A stretch of DNA of 64,000 nucleotides from Bathymodiolus brooksi (GCA_963680875.1 OY804583.1:36259331-36323330), one strand, 5' to 3'. Numbered from the stretch's first letter, positions 29,001 through 43,247 are shown. Notes: a model not told the origin generated them from the letters alone. Numbers and translations: made by a program.

Positions 29001-32000
29001 ACATTGGCTTTATTTACAGATAATATTCAACAGGAGTTATTACATTGGCTTTATTTACAGATAATATTCAACAGGAGTTATTACATTGGCTTTATTTACA
29101 GATAATATTCAACAGGAGTTATTACATTGGCTTTATTTACAGATAATATTTAACAGGAGTTATTACATTGGCTTTATTTACAAATAATATTCAACAGGAG
29201 TTATTACATTGGATTTATTTACAGATAATATTCAACAGGAGTTATTACATTGGCGTTATTTACAGATAATATTCAACAGGAGTTATTACATTGGCTTTAT
29301 TTACAGATAATATTCAACAGGAGTTATTACATTGGCTTTATTTACAGATAATATTCAACAGGAGTTATTACATTGGCTTCATTTACAGATAATATTCAAC
29401 AGGAGTTATTACATTGGCTTTATTTACAGATAATATTCAACAGGAGTTATTACATTGGCTTTATTTACAGATAATATTCAACAGGAGTTATTACATTTAC
29501 TTTATTTACAGATAATATTCAACAGGAGTTATTACATTGGCGTTATTTACAGATAATATTCAACAGGAGCTATTACATTGGCTTTATTTACAGATAATAT
29601 TCAACAGGAGTTATTACCTTGACTTTATTTACAGATAATATTCAACAGGAGTTATTACATTGACTTTATTTACAGATAATATTCAACAGGAGTTATTACA
29701 TTGGCTTTATTTACAAATAATATTCAACAGGAGTTATTACATTGGCTTTATTTACAGATAATATTCAACAATAGTTATTATATTGGCTTTATTTACAGAT
29801 AATATTCAACAGGAGTTATTACATTGGCTTTATTTACAGAAAATATTCATCAGGAGTTATTACATTGGCTTTATTCACAAATAATATTCAACAGGAGTTA
29901 ATACATTGGCTTTATTTACAGATAATATTCAACAGGAGTTATTACATTTACTTTATTTACAGATAATATTCAACAGGAGTTATTACATTGGCTTTATTTA
30001 CAGATAATATTCAACAGGAGTTATTACATTGGCTTTATTCACAAATAATATTCAACAGGAGTTATTACATTGGCTTTATTTACAGATAATATTCAACAGG
30101 AGTTATTACATTGGCTTTATTTACAGATAATATTCAACAGGAGTTATTACATTGGCTTTATTTACAGATAATATTCAACAGGCGTTATTACATTGGCTTT
30201 ATTTACAGATAATATTCAACAGGAGTTATTACATTGGCTTTATTTATAGATAATATTCAACAGGAGTTATTACATTGGCTTTATTTACAGATAATATTCA
30301 ACAGGAGTTATTACATTGGATTTATTTACAGATAATATTCAACAGGAGTTATTACATTGGCTTTATTTACAAATAATATTCAACAGAAGTTATTACATTG
30401 GCTTTATTTACAGATAATATTCAACAGGAGTTAATACATTGGCTTTATTTACAGATAATATTCAACAGGAGTTATTACATTGGCTTTATTTACAGATAAT
30501 ATTCAACAGGAGTTATTACATTGGCTTTATTTACAGATAATATTCAACAGGAGTTATTACATTGGCTTTATTTACAGATAAAAGTTATTACGTTGGCTTT
30601 ATTTACAGATAAAAGTTATTACATTGGCTTTATTTACAGATAAAAGTTATTACATTGGCTTTATTTACAGATAAAAGTTATTACATGGCTTTATTTACAG
30701 ATAATATTCAACAGGAGTTATTACATTGGCTTCATTTACAGATAATATTCAACAGGAGTTATTACATTGGCTTTATTTACAGATAATATTCAACAGGAGT
30801 TATTACATTGGCTTTATTTACAGATAATATTCAACAGGAGTTATTACATTGGCTTTATTTACAAATAATATTCAACAGGAGTTATTACATTTACTTTATT
30901 TACAGATAATATTCAACAGGAGTTATTACATTGGCGTTATTTACAGATAATATTCAACAGGAGTTATTACATTGGCTTTATTTACAGATAATATTCAACA
31001 GGAGTTATTACATTGGCTTTATTTACAGATAATATTCAACAGGAGTTATTACATTGGCTTCATTTACAGATAATATTCAACAGGAGTTATTACATTGGCT
31101 TTATTTACAGATAATATTCAACAGGAGTTATTACATTGGCTTTATTTACAGATAATATTCAACAGGAGTTATTATATTTACTTTATTTACAGATAATATT
31201 CAACAGGAGTTATTACATTGGCGTTATTTACAGATAATATTCAACAGGAGTTATTACATTGGCTTTATTTACAGATAATATTCAACAGGAGTTATTACAT
31301 TGGCTTTATTTACAGATAATATTCAACAGGAGTTATTACATTGGCTTTATTTACAGATAATATTCAACAGGAGTTATTACATTGGCTTTATTTACAGATA
31401 ATATTCAACAGGAGTTATTACCTTGACTTTATTTACAGATAATATTCAACAGGAGTTATTACATTGACTTTATTTACAGATAATATTCAACAGGAGTTAT
31501 TACATTGGCTTTATTTACAAATAATATTCAACAGGAGTTATTACATTGGCTTTATTTACAGATAATATTCAACAGGAGTTATTACATTGGCTTTATTTAC
31601 AGATAATATTCAACAGGAGTTATTACATTGGCTTTATTTACAGATAATATTCATCAGGAGTTATTACATTGGATTTATTTACAGATAATATTCAACAGGA
31701 GTTATTACATTGGCTTTATTTACAAATAATATTCAACAGGAGTTATTACATTGGCTTTATTTACAGATAATATTCAACAGGAGTTAATACATTGGCTTTA
31801 TTTACAGATAATATTCAACAGGAGTTATTACATTGGCTTTATTTACAGATAATATTCAACAGGAGTTATTACATTGGCTTTATTTACAGATAATATTCAA
31901 CAGGAGTTATTACATTGGCTTTATTTACAGATAAAAGTTATTACATTGGCTTTATTTACAGATAAAAGTTATTACATTGGCTTTATTTACAGATAAAAGT

Positions 32001-32570
32001 TATTACATGGCTTTATTTACAGATAATATTCAACAGGAATTATTACATTGGCTTTATTTACAGATAATATTCAACAGGAGTTATTACATTGGCTTTATTT
32101 ACAGATAATATTCAACAGGAGTTATTACATTGGCTTCATTTACAGATAATATTCAACAGGAGTTATTACATTGGCTTTATTTACAGATAATATTCAACAG
32201 GAGTTATTACATTGGCTTCATTTACAGATAATATTCAACAGGAGTTATTACATTGGCTTTATTTACAAATAATATTCAACAGGAGTTATTACATTTACTT
32301 TATTTACAGATAATATTCAACAGGAGTTATTACATTGGCGTTATTTACAGATAATATTCAACAGGATTTGTTACATTGGCTTTATTTACAGATAATATTC
32401 AACAGGAGTTATTACATTGGCTTTATTTACAGATAATATTCAACAGGAGTTATTACATTGGCTTCATTTACAGATAATATTCAACAGGAGTTATTACATT
32501 GGCTTCATTTACAGATAATATTCAACAGGAGTTATTACATTGGCTTTATTTACAAATAATATTCAACAGG
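20100..32570. repeat. Internal duplication of 160 monomers (offset 6,456 bp)
   Basis: Markers recur 6,456 bp apart: TTCATCAGG (20,265 and 26,721), TTACACTGGC (20,527 and 26,983), the short-monomer clusters (20,995 and 27,451; 24,121 and 30,577; 25,473 and 31,930, the last differing by one base) and GGATTTGTTAC (25,908 and 32,364). The length is explained exactly: 160 x 41 minus ten short monomers (100 bp) minus four single-base losses equals 6,456. The match begins between 19,890 and 20,120 and ends near 26,110 in the first copy, 32,570 in the second. Confidence 0.85.
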
Positions 32571-34915
32571 AGTTATTACATTGGCTTTATTTATAGATAA
32601 TATTCAACAGGAGTTATTACATTGGCTTTATTTACAGATAATATTCAACAGGAGTTATTACATTGGATTTATTTACAGATAATATTCAACAGGAGTTATT
32701 ACATTGGCTTTATTTACAAATAATATTCAACAGAAGTTATTACATTGGCTTTATTTACAGATAATATTCAACAGGAGTTAATACATTGGCTTTATTTACA
32801 GATAATATTCAACAGGAGTTATTACATTGGCTTTATTTACAGATAATATTCAACAGGAGTTATTACATTGGCTTTATTTACAGATAATATTCAACAGGAG
32901 TTATTACATTGGCTTTATTTACAGATAAAAGTTATTACGTTGGCTTTATTTACAGATAAAAGTTATTACATTGGCTTTATTTACAGATAAAAGTTATTAC
33001 ATTGGCTTTATTTACAGATAAAAGTTATTACATGGCTTTATTTACAGATAATATTCAACAGGAGTTATTACATTGGCTTCATTTACAGATAATATTCAAC
33101 AGGAGTTATTACATTGGCTTTATTTACAGATAATATTCAACAGGAGTTATTACATTGGCTTTATTTACAGATAATATTCAACAGGAGTTATTACATTGGC
33201 TTTATTTACAAATAATATTCAACAGGAGTTATTACATTTACTTTATTTACAGATAATATTCAACAGGAGTTATTACATTGGCGTTATTTACAGATAATAT
33301 TCAACAGGAGTTATTACATTGGCTTTATTTACAGATAATATTCAACAGGAGTTATTACATTGGCTTTATTTACAGATAATATTCAACAGGAGTTATTACA
33401 TTGGCTTCATTTACAGATAATATTCAACAGGAGTTATTACATTGGCTTTATTTACAGATAATATTCAACAGGAGTTATTACATTGGCTTTATTTACAAAT
33501 AATATTCAACAGGAGTTATTATATTTACTTTATTTACAGATAATATTCAACAGGAGTTATTACATTGGCGTTATTTACAGATAATATTCAACAGGAGTTA
33601 TTACATTGGCTTTATTTACAGATAATATTCAACAGGAGTTATTACATTGGCTTTATTTACAGATAATATTCAACAGGAGTTATTACATTGGCTTTATTTA
33701 CAGATAATATTCAACAGGAGTTATTACATTGGCTTTATTTACAGATAATATTCAACAGGAGTTATTACCTTGACTTTATTTACAGATAATATTCAACAGG
33801 AGTTATTACATTGACTTTATTTACAGATAATATTCAACAGGAGTTATTACATTGGCTTTATTTACAAATAATATTCAACAGGAGTTATTACATTGGCTTT
33901 ATTTACAGATAATATTCAACAGGAGTTATTACATTGGCTTTATTTACAGATAATATTCAACAGGAGTTATTACATTGGCTTTATTTACAGATAATATTCA
34001 TCAGGAGTTATTACATTGGATTTATTTACAGATAATATTCAACAGGAGTTATTACATTGGCTTTATTTACAAATAATATTCAACAGGAGTTATTACATTG
34101 GCTTTATTTACAGATAATATTCAACAGGAGTTAATACATTGGCTTTATTTACAGATAATATTCAACAGGAGTTATTACATTGGCTTTATTTACAGATAAT
34201 ATTCAACAGGAGTTATTACATTGGCTTTATTTACAGATAATATTCAACAGGAGTTATTACATTGGCTTTATTTACAGATAAAAGTTATTACATTGGCTTT
34301 ATTTACAGATAAAAGTTATTACATTGGCTTTATTTACAGATAAAAGTTATTACATGGCTTTATTTACAGATAATATTCAACAGGAATTATTACATTGGCT
34401 TTATTTACAGATAATATTCAACAGGAGTTATTACATTGGCTTTATTTACAGATAATATTCAACAGGAGTTATTACATTGGCTTCATTTACAGATAATATT
34501 CAACAGGAGTTATTACATTGGCTTTATTTACAGATAATATTCAACAGGAGTTATTACATTGGCTTCATTTACAGATAATATTCAACAGGAGTTATTACAT
34601 TGGCTTTATTTACAAATAATATTCAACAGGAGTTATTACATTTACTTTATTTACAGATAATATTCAACAGGAGTTATTACATTGGCGTTATTTACAGATA
34701 ATATTCAACAGGATTTGTTACATTGGCTTTATTTACAGATAATATTCAACAGGAGTTATTACATTGGCTTTATTTACAGATAATATTCAACAGGAGTTAT
34801 TACATTGGCTTCATTTACAGATAATATTCAACAGGAGTTATTACATTGGCTTCATTTACAGATAATATTCAACAGGAGTTATTACATTGGCTTTATTTAC
34901 AAATAATATTCAACA
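30225..34915. repeat. Nested duplication of 59 monomers (offset 2,347 bp)
   Basis: Inside the right half of the 6,456-bp duplication, markers recur 2,347 bp apart: ATTTATAGATAAT (30,244 and 32,591), the four-short-monomer cluster with TTACGTTGG (30,577 and 32,924), the three-short cluster (31,930 and 34,277) and GGATTTGTTAC (32,364 and 34,711). 59 x 41 minus seven short monomers and two single-base losses equals 2,347. Downstream markers (GGAGATATT at 26,111 and 34,915; CCTTGAC at 26,367 and 35,171) are offset by about 8,803, the sum of the two, so this duplication occurred within the already duplicated array. Confidence 0.82.
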
Positions 34916-37900
34916 GGAGATATTACATTTACTTTATTTACAGATAATATTCAACAGGAGTTATTACATTGGCGTTATTTACAGATAATATTCAACAGGA
35001 GTTATTACATTGGCTTTATTTACAGATAATATTCAACAGGAGTTATTACATTTGCTTTATTTACAGATAATATTCAACAGGAGTTATTACATTGACTTTA
35101 TTTACAGATAATATTCAACAGGAGTTATTACATTGGCTTTATTTACAGATAATATTCAACAGGAGTTATTACCTTGACTTTATTTACAGATAATATTCAA
35201 CAGGAGTTATTACATTGACTTTATTTACAGATAATATTCAACAGGAGTTATTACATTGGCTTTATTTACAAATAATATTCAACAGGAGTTATTACATTGG
35301 CTTTATTTACAGATAATATTCAACAGGAGTTATTACATTGGCTTTATTTACAGATAATATTCAACAGGAGTTATTACATTGGCTTTATTTACAGATAATA
35401 TTCATCAGGAGTTATTACATTGGCTTTATTTACAGATAATATTCAACAGGAGTTATTACATTGGCTTTATTTACAGATAATATTCAACAGGAGTTATTAC
35501 ATTTGCTTTATTTACAAATAATATTCAACAGGAGTTATTACATTTACTTTATTTACAGATAATATTCAACAGGAGTTATTACATTGGCGTTATTTACAGA
35601 TAATATTCAACAGGAGTTATTACATTGGCTTTATTTACAGATAATATTCAACAGGAGTTACTACATTGGCTTTATTTACAGATAATATTCAACAGGAGTT
35701 ATTACATTGGCTTTATTTACAGATAATATTCAACAGGAGTTATTACATTGGCTTTATTTACAGATAATATTCAACAGGAGTTATTACATTGGCTTTATTT
35801 ACAGATAATATTCAACAGGAGTTATTACATTGGCTTTATTTACAGATAATATTCAACAGGAGTTATTACATTGGCTTTATTTACAAATAATATTCAACAG
35901 GAGTTATTACATTGGATTTATTTACAGATAATATTCAACAGGAGTTATTACATTGGCGTTATTTACAGATAATATTCAACAGGAGTTATTACATTGGCTT
36001 TATTTACAGATAATATTCAACAGGAGTTATTACATTGGCTTTATTTACAGATAATATTCAACAGGAGTTATTACATTGGCTTCATTTACAGATAATATTC
36101 AACAGGAGTTATTACATTGGCTTTATTTACAGATAATATTCAACAGGAGTTATTACATTGGCTTTATTTACAAATAATATTCAACAGGAGTTATTACATT
36201 TACTTTATTTACAGATAATATTCAACAGGAGTTATTACATTGGCGTTATTTACAGATAATATTCAACAGGAGTTATTACATTGGCTTTATTTACAGATAA
36301 TATTCAACAGGAGTTATTACCTTGACTTTATTTAAAGATAATATTCAACAGGAGTTATTACATTGACTTTATTTACAGATAATATTCAACAGGAGTTATT
36401 ACATTGGCTTTATTTCCAGATAATATTCAACAGGAGTTATTACATTGGCTTTATTTACAGATAATATTCAACAGGAGTTATTACATTGGCTTTATTTACA
36501 GATAATATTCAACAGGAGTTATTACATTGGCTTTATTTACAGATAATATTCAACAGGAGTTATTACATTGGCTTTATTTACAGATAATATTCAACAGGAG
36601 TTATTACATTGGCTTTATTTACAAATAATATTCAACAGGAGTTATTACATTGGATTTATTTACAGATAATATTCAACAGGAGTTATTACATTGGCGTTAT
36701 TTACAGATAATATTCAACAGGAGTTATTACATTGGCTTTATTTACAGATAATATTCAACAGGAGTTATTACATTGGCTTTATTTACAGATAATATTCAAC
36801 AGGAGTTATTACATTGGCTTCATTTACAGATAATATTCAACAGGAGTTATTACATTGGCTTTATTTACAGATAATATTCAACAGGAGTTATTACATTGGC
36901 TTTATTTACAAATAATATTCAACAGGAGTTATTACATTTACTTTATTTACAGATAATATTCAACAGGAGTTATTACATTGGCGTTATTTACAGATAATAT
37001 TCAACAGGAGTTATTACATTGGCTTTATTTACAGATAATATTCAACAGGATTTATTACCTTGACTTTATTTACAGATAATATTCAACAGGAGTTATTACA
37101 TTGACTTTATTTACAGATAATATTCAACAGGAGTTATTACATTGGCTTTATTTACAGATAATATTCAACAGGAGTTATTACATTGGCTTTATTTACAGAA
37201 AATATTCATCAGGAGTTATTACATTGGCTTTAATCACAAATAATATTCAACAGGAGTTAATACATTGGCTTTATTTACAGATAATATTCAACAGGAGTTA
37301 TTACATTTACTTTATTTACAGATAATATTCAACAGGAGTTATTACATTGGCTTTATTTACAGATAATATTCAACAGGAGTTATTACATTGGCTTTATTCA
37401 CAAATAATATTCAACAGGAGTTATTACATTGGCTTTATTTACAGATAATATTCAACAAGAGTTATTGCATTGGCTTTATTTACAGATAATATTCAACAGG
37501 AGTTATTACATTGGCTTTATTTACAGAAAATATTCATCAGGAGTTATTACATTGGCTTTATTCACAAATAATATTCAACAGGAGTTAATACATTGGCTTT
37601 ATTTACAGATAATATTCAACAGGAGTTATTACATTTACTTTATTTACAGATAATATTCAACAGGAGTTATTACATTGGCTTTATTCACAAATAACATTCA
37701 ACAGGAGTTATTACATTGGCTTTATTTACAGATAATATTCAACAGGAGTTATTACATTGGCTTTATTTACAGATAATATTCAACAGGAGTTATTACATTG
37801 GCTTTATTTACAGATAATATTCAACAGGAGTTATTACATTGGCTTTATTTATAGATAATATTCAACAGGAGTTATTACATTGGCTTTATTTACAGATAAT

Positions 37901-40900
37901 ATTCAACAGGAGTTATTACATTGGATTTATTTACAGATAATATTCAACAGGAGTTATTACATTGGCTTTATTTACAAATAATGTTCAACAGGAGTTATTA
38001 CATTGGCTTTATTTACAGATAATATTCAACAGGAGTTAATACATTGGCTTTATTTACAGATAATATTCAACAGGAGTTATTACATTGGCTTTATTTACAG
38101 ATAATATTCAACAGGAGTTATTACATTGGCTTTATTTATAGATAATATTCAACAGGAGTTATTACATAGGCTTTATTTACAGATAAAAGTTATTACATTG
38201 GCTTTATTTACAGATAAAAGTTATTACATTGGCTTTATTTACAGATAAAAGTTATTACATGGCTTTATTTACAGATAATATTCAACAGGAGTTATTACAT
38301 TGGCTTTATTTACAGATAATATTCAACAGGAGTTATTACATTGGCTTTATTTACAGATAATATTCAACAGGAGTTATTACATTGGCTTCATTTACAGATA
38401 ATATTCAACAGGAGTTATTACATTGGCTTTATTTACAGATAATATTCAACAGGAGTTATTACATTGGCTTTATTTACAGATAATATTCAACAGGAGTTAT
38501 TACATTGGCTTCATTTACAGATAATATTCAACAGGAGTTATTACATTGGCTTTATTTACAGATAATATTCAACAGGAGTTATTACATTGGCTTTATTTAC
38601 AGATAATATTCAACAGGAGTTATTACATTGGCTTTATTTACAAATAATATTCAACAGGAGTTATTACATTTACTTTATTTACAGATAATATTCAACAGGA
38701 GTTATTACATTGGCGTTATTTACAGATAATATTCAACAGGAGTTATTACATTGGCTTTATTTACAGATAATATTCAACAGGAGTTATTACATTGGCTTTA
38801 TTTACAGATAATATTCAACAGGAGTTATTACATTGGCTTCATTTACAGATAATATTCAACAGGAGTTATTACATTGGCTTTATTTACAGATAATATTCAA
38901 CAGGAATTATTACATTGGCTTTATTTACAAATAATATTCAACAGGAGTTATTACATTTACTTTATTTACAGATAATATTCAACAGGAGTTATTACATTGG
39001 CTTTATTTACAGATAATATTCAACAGGAGTTATTACATTGGCTTTATTTACAGATAATATTCAACAGGAGTTATTACATTGGCTTTATTTACAGATAATA
39101 TTCAACAGGAGTTATTACATTGGCTTTATTTACAGATAATATTCAACAGGAGTTATTACCTTGACTTTATTTACAGATAATATTCAACAGGAGTTATTAC
39201 ATTGACTTTATTTACAGATAATATTCAACAGGAGTTATTACATTGGCTTTATTTACAAATAATATTCAACAGGAGTTATTACATTGGCTTTATTTACAGA
39301 TAATATTCAACAGGAGTTATTACATTGGCTTTATTTACAGATAATATTCAACAGGAGTTATTACATTGGCTTTATTTACAGATAATATTCATCAGGAGTT
39401 ATTACATTGGCTTTATTCACAAATAATATTCAACAGGAGTTATTACATTGGCTTTATTTACAGATAATATTCAACAGGAGTTATTACATTGGACAGATAA
39501 TATTCAACAGGAGTTATTACATTGGCTTTATTTACAGAAAATATTCAACAGGAGTTATTACATTGGCTTTATTTACAGATAATATTCAACAGGAGTTATT
39601 ACATTGGCTTTATTTACAGATAATATTCAACAGGAGTTATTACATTGGCTTTATTTACAGATAATATTCAACAGGAGTTATTACATTGGCTTTATTTACA
39701 GATAATATTCAACAGGAGTTATTACATTGGCTTCATTTACAGATAATATTCAACAGGAGTTATTACATTGGCTTTATTTACAGATAATATTCAACAGGAG
39801 TTATTACATTGGCTTTATTTACAAATAATATTCAACAGGAGTTATTACATTTACTTTATTTACAGATAATATTCAACAGGAGTTATTACATTGGCGTTAT
39901 TTACAGATAATATTCAACAGGAGTTATTACATTGGATTTATTTACAGATAATATTCAACAGGAGTTATTACATTGGCTTTATTTACAGATAATATTCAAC
40001 AGGATTTATTACATTGGATTTATTTACAGATAATATTCAACAGGAGTTATTACATTGGCTTTATTTACAAATAATATTCAACAGGAGTTATTACATTGGC
40101 TTTATTTACAGATAATATTCAACAGGAGTTATTACATTGGCTTTATTTACAGATAATATTCAACAGGAGTTATTACATTGGCTTTATTTACAGATAATAT
40201 TCAACAGGAGTTATTACATTGGCTTTATTTACAGATAATATTCAACAGGAGTTATTATATTGGCTTTATTTACAGATAATATTCAACAGGAGTTATTACA
40301 TTGGCGTTATTTACAGATAATATTCAACAGGAGTTATTACATTGGCTTTATTTACAGATAATATTCAACAGGAGTTATTACATTGGCTTTATTTACAGAT
40401 AATATTCAACAGGAGTTATTACATTGGCTTCATTTACAGATAATATTCAACAGGAGTTATTACATTGGCTTTATTTACAGATAATATTCAACAGGAGTTA
40501 TTACATTGGCTTTATTTACAAATAATATTCAACAGGAGTTATTACATTTACTTTATTTACAGATAATATTCAACAGGAGTTATTACATTGGCGTTATTTA
40601 CAGATAATATTCAACAGGAGTTATTACATTGGCTTTATTTACAGATAATATTCAACAGGAGTTATTACATTGGCTTTATTTACAGATAATATTCAACAGG
40701 AGTTATTACATTGGATTTATTTACAGATAATATTCAACAGGAGTTATTACATTGGCTTTATTTACAAATAATATTCAACAGGAGTTATTACATTGGCTTT
40801 ATTTACAGATAATATTCAACAGGAGTTATTACATTGGCTTTATTTACAGATAATATTCAACAGGAGTTATTACATTGGCTTTATTTACAGATAATATTCA

Positions 40901-41063
40901 ACAGGAGTTATTACATTGGCTTTATTTACAGATAATATTCAACAGGAGGTATTATATTGGCTTTATTTACAGATAATATTCAACAGGAGTTATTACATTG
41001 GCTTTATTTACAGATAAAAGTTATTACATTGGCTTTATTTACAGATAATATTCAACAGGAGTT

Positions 41064-41560
41064 GTTTTCTAGCTACATCTCTGAACTGTCGGTCGAGAAA
41101 AAAATAAAATACAGATATCATGTGTATCGTACTTAATATCCTTATTGTGATTGTTGTCAGTTGCATAGCTCTTCAACGTGGGATCCAAGCATACAAGTAG
41201 TATTTCGCTTGCGCAATAGTGACGCCCATCCACACCTAACAAGCGCCCCCCCCCTTAACTTGTGAAAAACATAAATATCTTTGTGTGATTTAAATACGAA
41301 CTGACTGCATTATATGTAAACTATATCATTTTGTTTGATAAAGACTTTTAACTGGAACAGGAAAAAATACACACCTGAGTGCAATTGTATTTTAATAAAA
41401 AGTCGTGAACATCATGTACAAGATTGGAAGAATGTCAAGGTGTATTTTAAATGAGTTTGAAACAGGTCACAATTTGATATCAATTCGCTTGTATTTCATT
41501 TTGACGATTTTAATTACGGAAGAAAGACCGCAACCATCGGTTTTTAATGATTGAAGTCTT
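41064..41560 (+). repeat. ATTTCGC dispersed element, copy C, right flank of the 41-bp array
   Basis: About 500 bp align with 44,497-44,922 through GTTTTCTAGC, GAACTGTCG-TCGAGAAAA, AGTATTTCGC, the CACACC segment, ATTTAAATACGAACTGACTG, TTTGTTTGATAAAG, GAACAGGAA, GAATGTCAAGGT, ATTTTAAATGAG and CATTTTGACGATT-TAATTACGG. It begins exactly where the 41-bp array ends. A C9 run lies at about 41,247. Open frames inside (reverse strand, 41,467-41,661) are unsupported. Confidence 0.8.
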
Positions 41561-41789
41561 AACTCAGCCGTTAGAAGTAAGCGGCACATCATCATATTTG
41601 TTTTCCATAACCTATAATAAAATGAAACCAAAGAAAGAGCACACTGTCGGAACAGCTCCAAAATTCATTAGATATATATAATTTATCTAGGTTTTATATA
41701 ATATTATGCATTATGGTAATGAAACATGGAGTGCATGGGGCAAATGCTAGCTAAGAAAAAGTTTATCAAATACACTTGGGATTTGACTT

Positions 41790-42069
41790 GATTGATTTGA
41801 TTTATTGTGTTTAACGCCACTTTCAGCAATATTTCAGCTATATCATGGAGATCAACTTTAGTGATGGAAGAAGCCGTGATACCCGGAGAGAGCCACCGAC
41901 CATATGCAAGCAACTGGTAAACTTTATCACTTGCGGCTGAGAGTCCAGTGCATCTTTTTTGTAATTTACAAAGCCAGGTGCGAACCCCCATGTGTACCGT
42001 ATTGGTGATAGGTTTGTATGAGCTGTTAGGTAATCCAACTACCTAATTCACTGAACCACCTGGGCCATC
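41790..42069 (-). mobile_element. tRNA-headed SINE, minus strand
   Basis: Read on the minus strand, the element starts near 42,069 with TGGCCCAGGTGG (42,057-42,068), a good Pol III A box. A B box, GGGTTCGCACC, follows at 41,988-41,998. The body runs through ACCCGGAG-like and ATATAGCTGAAATATTGCTG segments and ends with AGTGGCGTTAAACAC and an AATCAATCAA-type tail near 41,790. The same body and end are present at 43,863-44,098, 57,110-57,350 and 58,480-58,555, so it is a dispersed family. I recall similar elements from mussel and other mollusc genomes. The frames 41,704-41,991 and 41,838-42,038 lie within it and are not genes. Confidence 0.8.
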
Positions 42070-42190
42070 AATACATTCGGGAATATTTCTTCTTGTGCAA
42101 ATGTTTGAATATAAAAAGGGTTAACATTTTATTTGAATGCACTCTAATCATCTAGCAAATTCCGCCCCAAATTTACCACAGATACACCTA

Positions 42191-42530
42191 TTTGGTAATG
42201 CAAATATAAAATTGTGTGGTTAATCTCATTTCTTCAAATCGTTTTTATCAAGTGGACTGCTAACTATAAGAGATGTTTGGGATGAGGAAATTCGTAATTT
42301 CAAGGACAGTATTCAAATATACAATTCCTTGTCCCCTGATAATTGAAACGGTATCGCTGCATACTCTCAAATTTAAGCAGCAGTACCGAGTACATTTGTC
42401 TCCATAACTAAAGCTAAAAAAATAAAACTAGTTGATGTATCTTTGTTATCAAATTGTAATAATGTTATTAACCCTAAAACAAAAATAAAATGGGTAAATG
42501 AATATGATAAGGAAAGAGGGAGAGGCGTTA
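42191..42530 (+). mobile_element. LINE pol fragment, region downstream of the reverse transcriptase (degenerate)
   Basis: One forward frame gives FGNANIKLCG, a stop, SHFFKSFLSSGLLTIRDVWD, EEIRNFKDSIQIYNSLSPDN, stops, then KIKLVDVSLLSNCNN and IKWVNEYDKE. The LLTIRDVWDE-NFK and NSLS segments followed by the KIKLVD block match what I know of the part of non-LTR retrotransposon pol proteins between the reverse transcriptase and the C-terminal Cys-rich region. At least two in-frame stops make it a dead fragment. The KIKLVD-SLVSNCNN block recurs at 48,652, so both come from the same element lineage. Clade assignment would need an alignment. Confidence 0.72.
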
Positions 42531-42658
42531 AGGTGCAAAATTGGCCCCACATTATATTAAAAAATAATGCTTGACATAGAATAAAAACAATTTACTAATT
42601 TAATTGTTATATAAACAAATTTTAAAAAAATATAACTTTCCGTGAAATTGGGTGCGCT

Positions 42659-42678
42659 ATGACGTCATAATGACATCA
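42659..42678. promoter_or_regulatory. Paired CRE-like sites (TGACGTCA, TGACATCA)
   Basis: A perfect CRE palindrome TGACGTCA at 42,660-42,667 is followed by TGACATCA at 42,671-42,678, 11 bp centre to centre, about one helical turn. CRE sites bind bZIP factors of the CREB/ATF group. There is no adjacent gene, so function is conjectural. The flanks resemble, in inverted orientation, those of the pair at 43,248, which suggests both lie in a dispersed element. Confidence 0.35.
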
Positions 42679-43247
42679 TAATTAGACGGATAATGCTAAA
42701 AATGGACTATAAACGACATATTTAATGTACATTTTAGCTATTTTATATACCTCCATAGTCTTCCACCAACACCAAATTGAGCAGTTGTTTTGAGTATAGA
42801 GGGTTAATGATTATATCAAAATATTTTGTTGGTGGAGGATTGTGGAGGTTGTTAAATATTAATTTATTTATAACCTCAGCCAGACCCTTAAAATCAATAT
42901 TTTCACTCTTCTGATTGTATATATGAGACCATTTTATACACAATCTGTACATTTCATGATTCATTTCAAGTAATGAAATTCATCAGTAAATAACTTATGT
43001 TTCTGAAAATAATTGTATTTATTTTAAATACAGTTTATGTACATTAAAACCAAGAGAAAAACTCAGTGCATGTAATCCGGCGTCAATGCCATAAAAAGAA
43101 CTGGGGACTATAAGTGCCATATATGGCCCCATATTTAATGAATCATTATCTCAGAACATACTTGATTAAAATTTGATTTGTTTTATATTATAGACGAGAT
43201 CATACTTTTGATGTTAAAACTTGTTTCCAACAAAATCGATACGTATT

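Larger units (their letters stand above)
15755..41063. repeat. 41-bp satellite array (about 617 monomers)
   Basis: Uninterrupted head-to-tail monomers of 41 bp: ACATTGGCTTTATTTACAG, then ATAATATTCAACAGG, then AGTTATT. Successive ACATTGG starts fall at 17,041 and 17,082, for example. Frequent single-base variants are GGCTTCATTT, GGATTTATTT, GGCGTTATTT, ATTTACTTTATT, ACAAATAATATT, TTCATCAGG and CCTTGACTTT. Their order recurs at long range (see the duplication entries). Short open frames (for example 37,101-37,325 and 39,407-39,664) repeat every 41 codons because three monomers make 123 bp; they are not genes. Identity between monomers is high throughout. One partial monomer (junction TTGGACAGATAATATT) lies near 39,490. 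Confidence 0.97.

Noticed and set aside
37101..37653. Open frames in the 41-bp array (IIFNRSYYIGFIYR-type repeats)
   Set aside because: They repeat every 41 codons as a consequence of three 41-bp monomers and are ended by common single-base variants.
41704..42038. Two overlapping minus-strand frames of 66-95 codons
   Set aside because: They lie inside the tRNA-headed SINE and have no domain.
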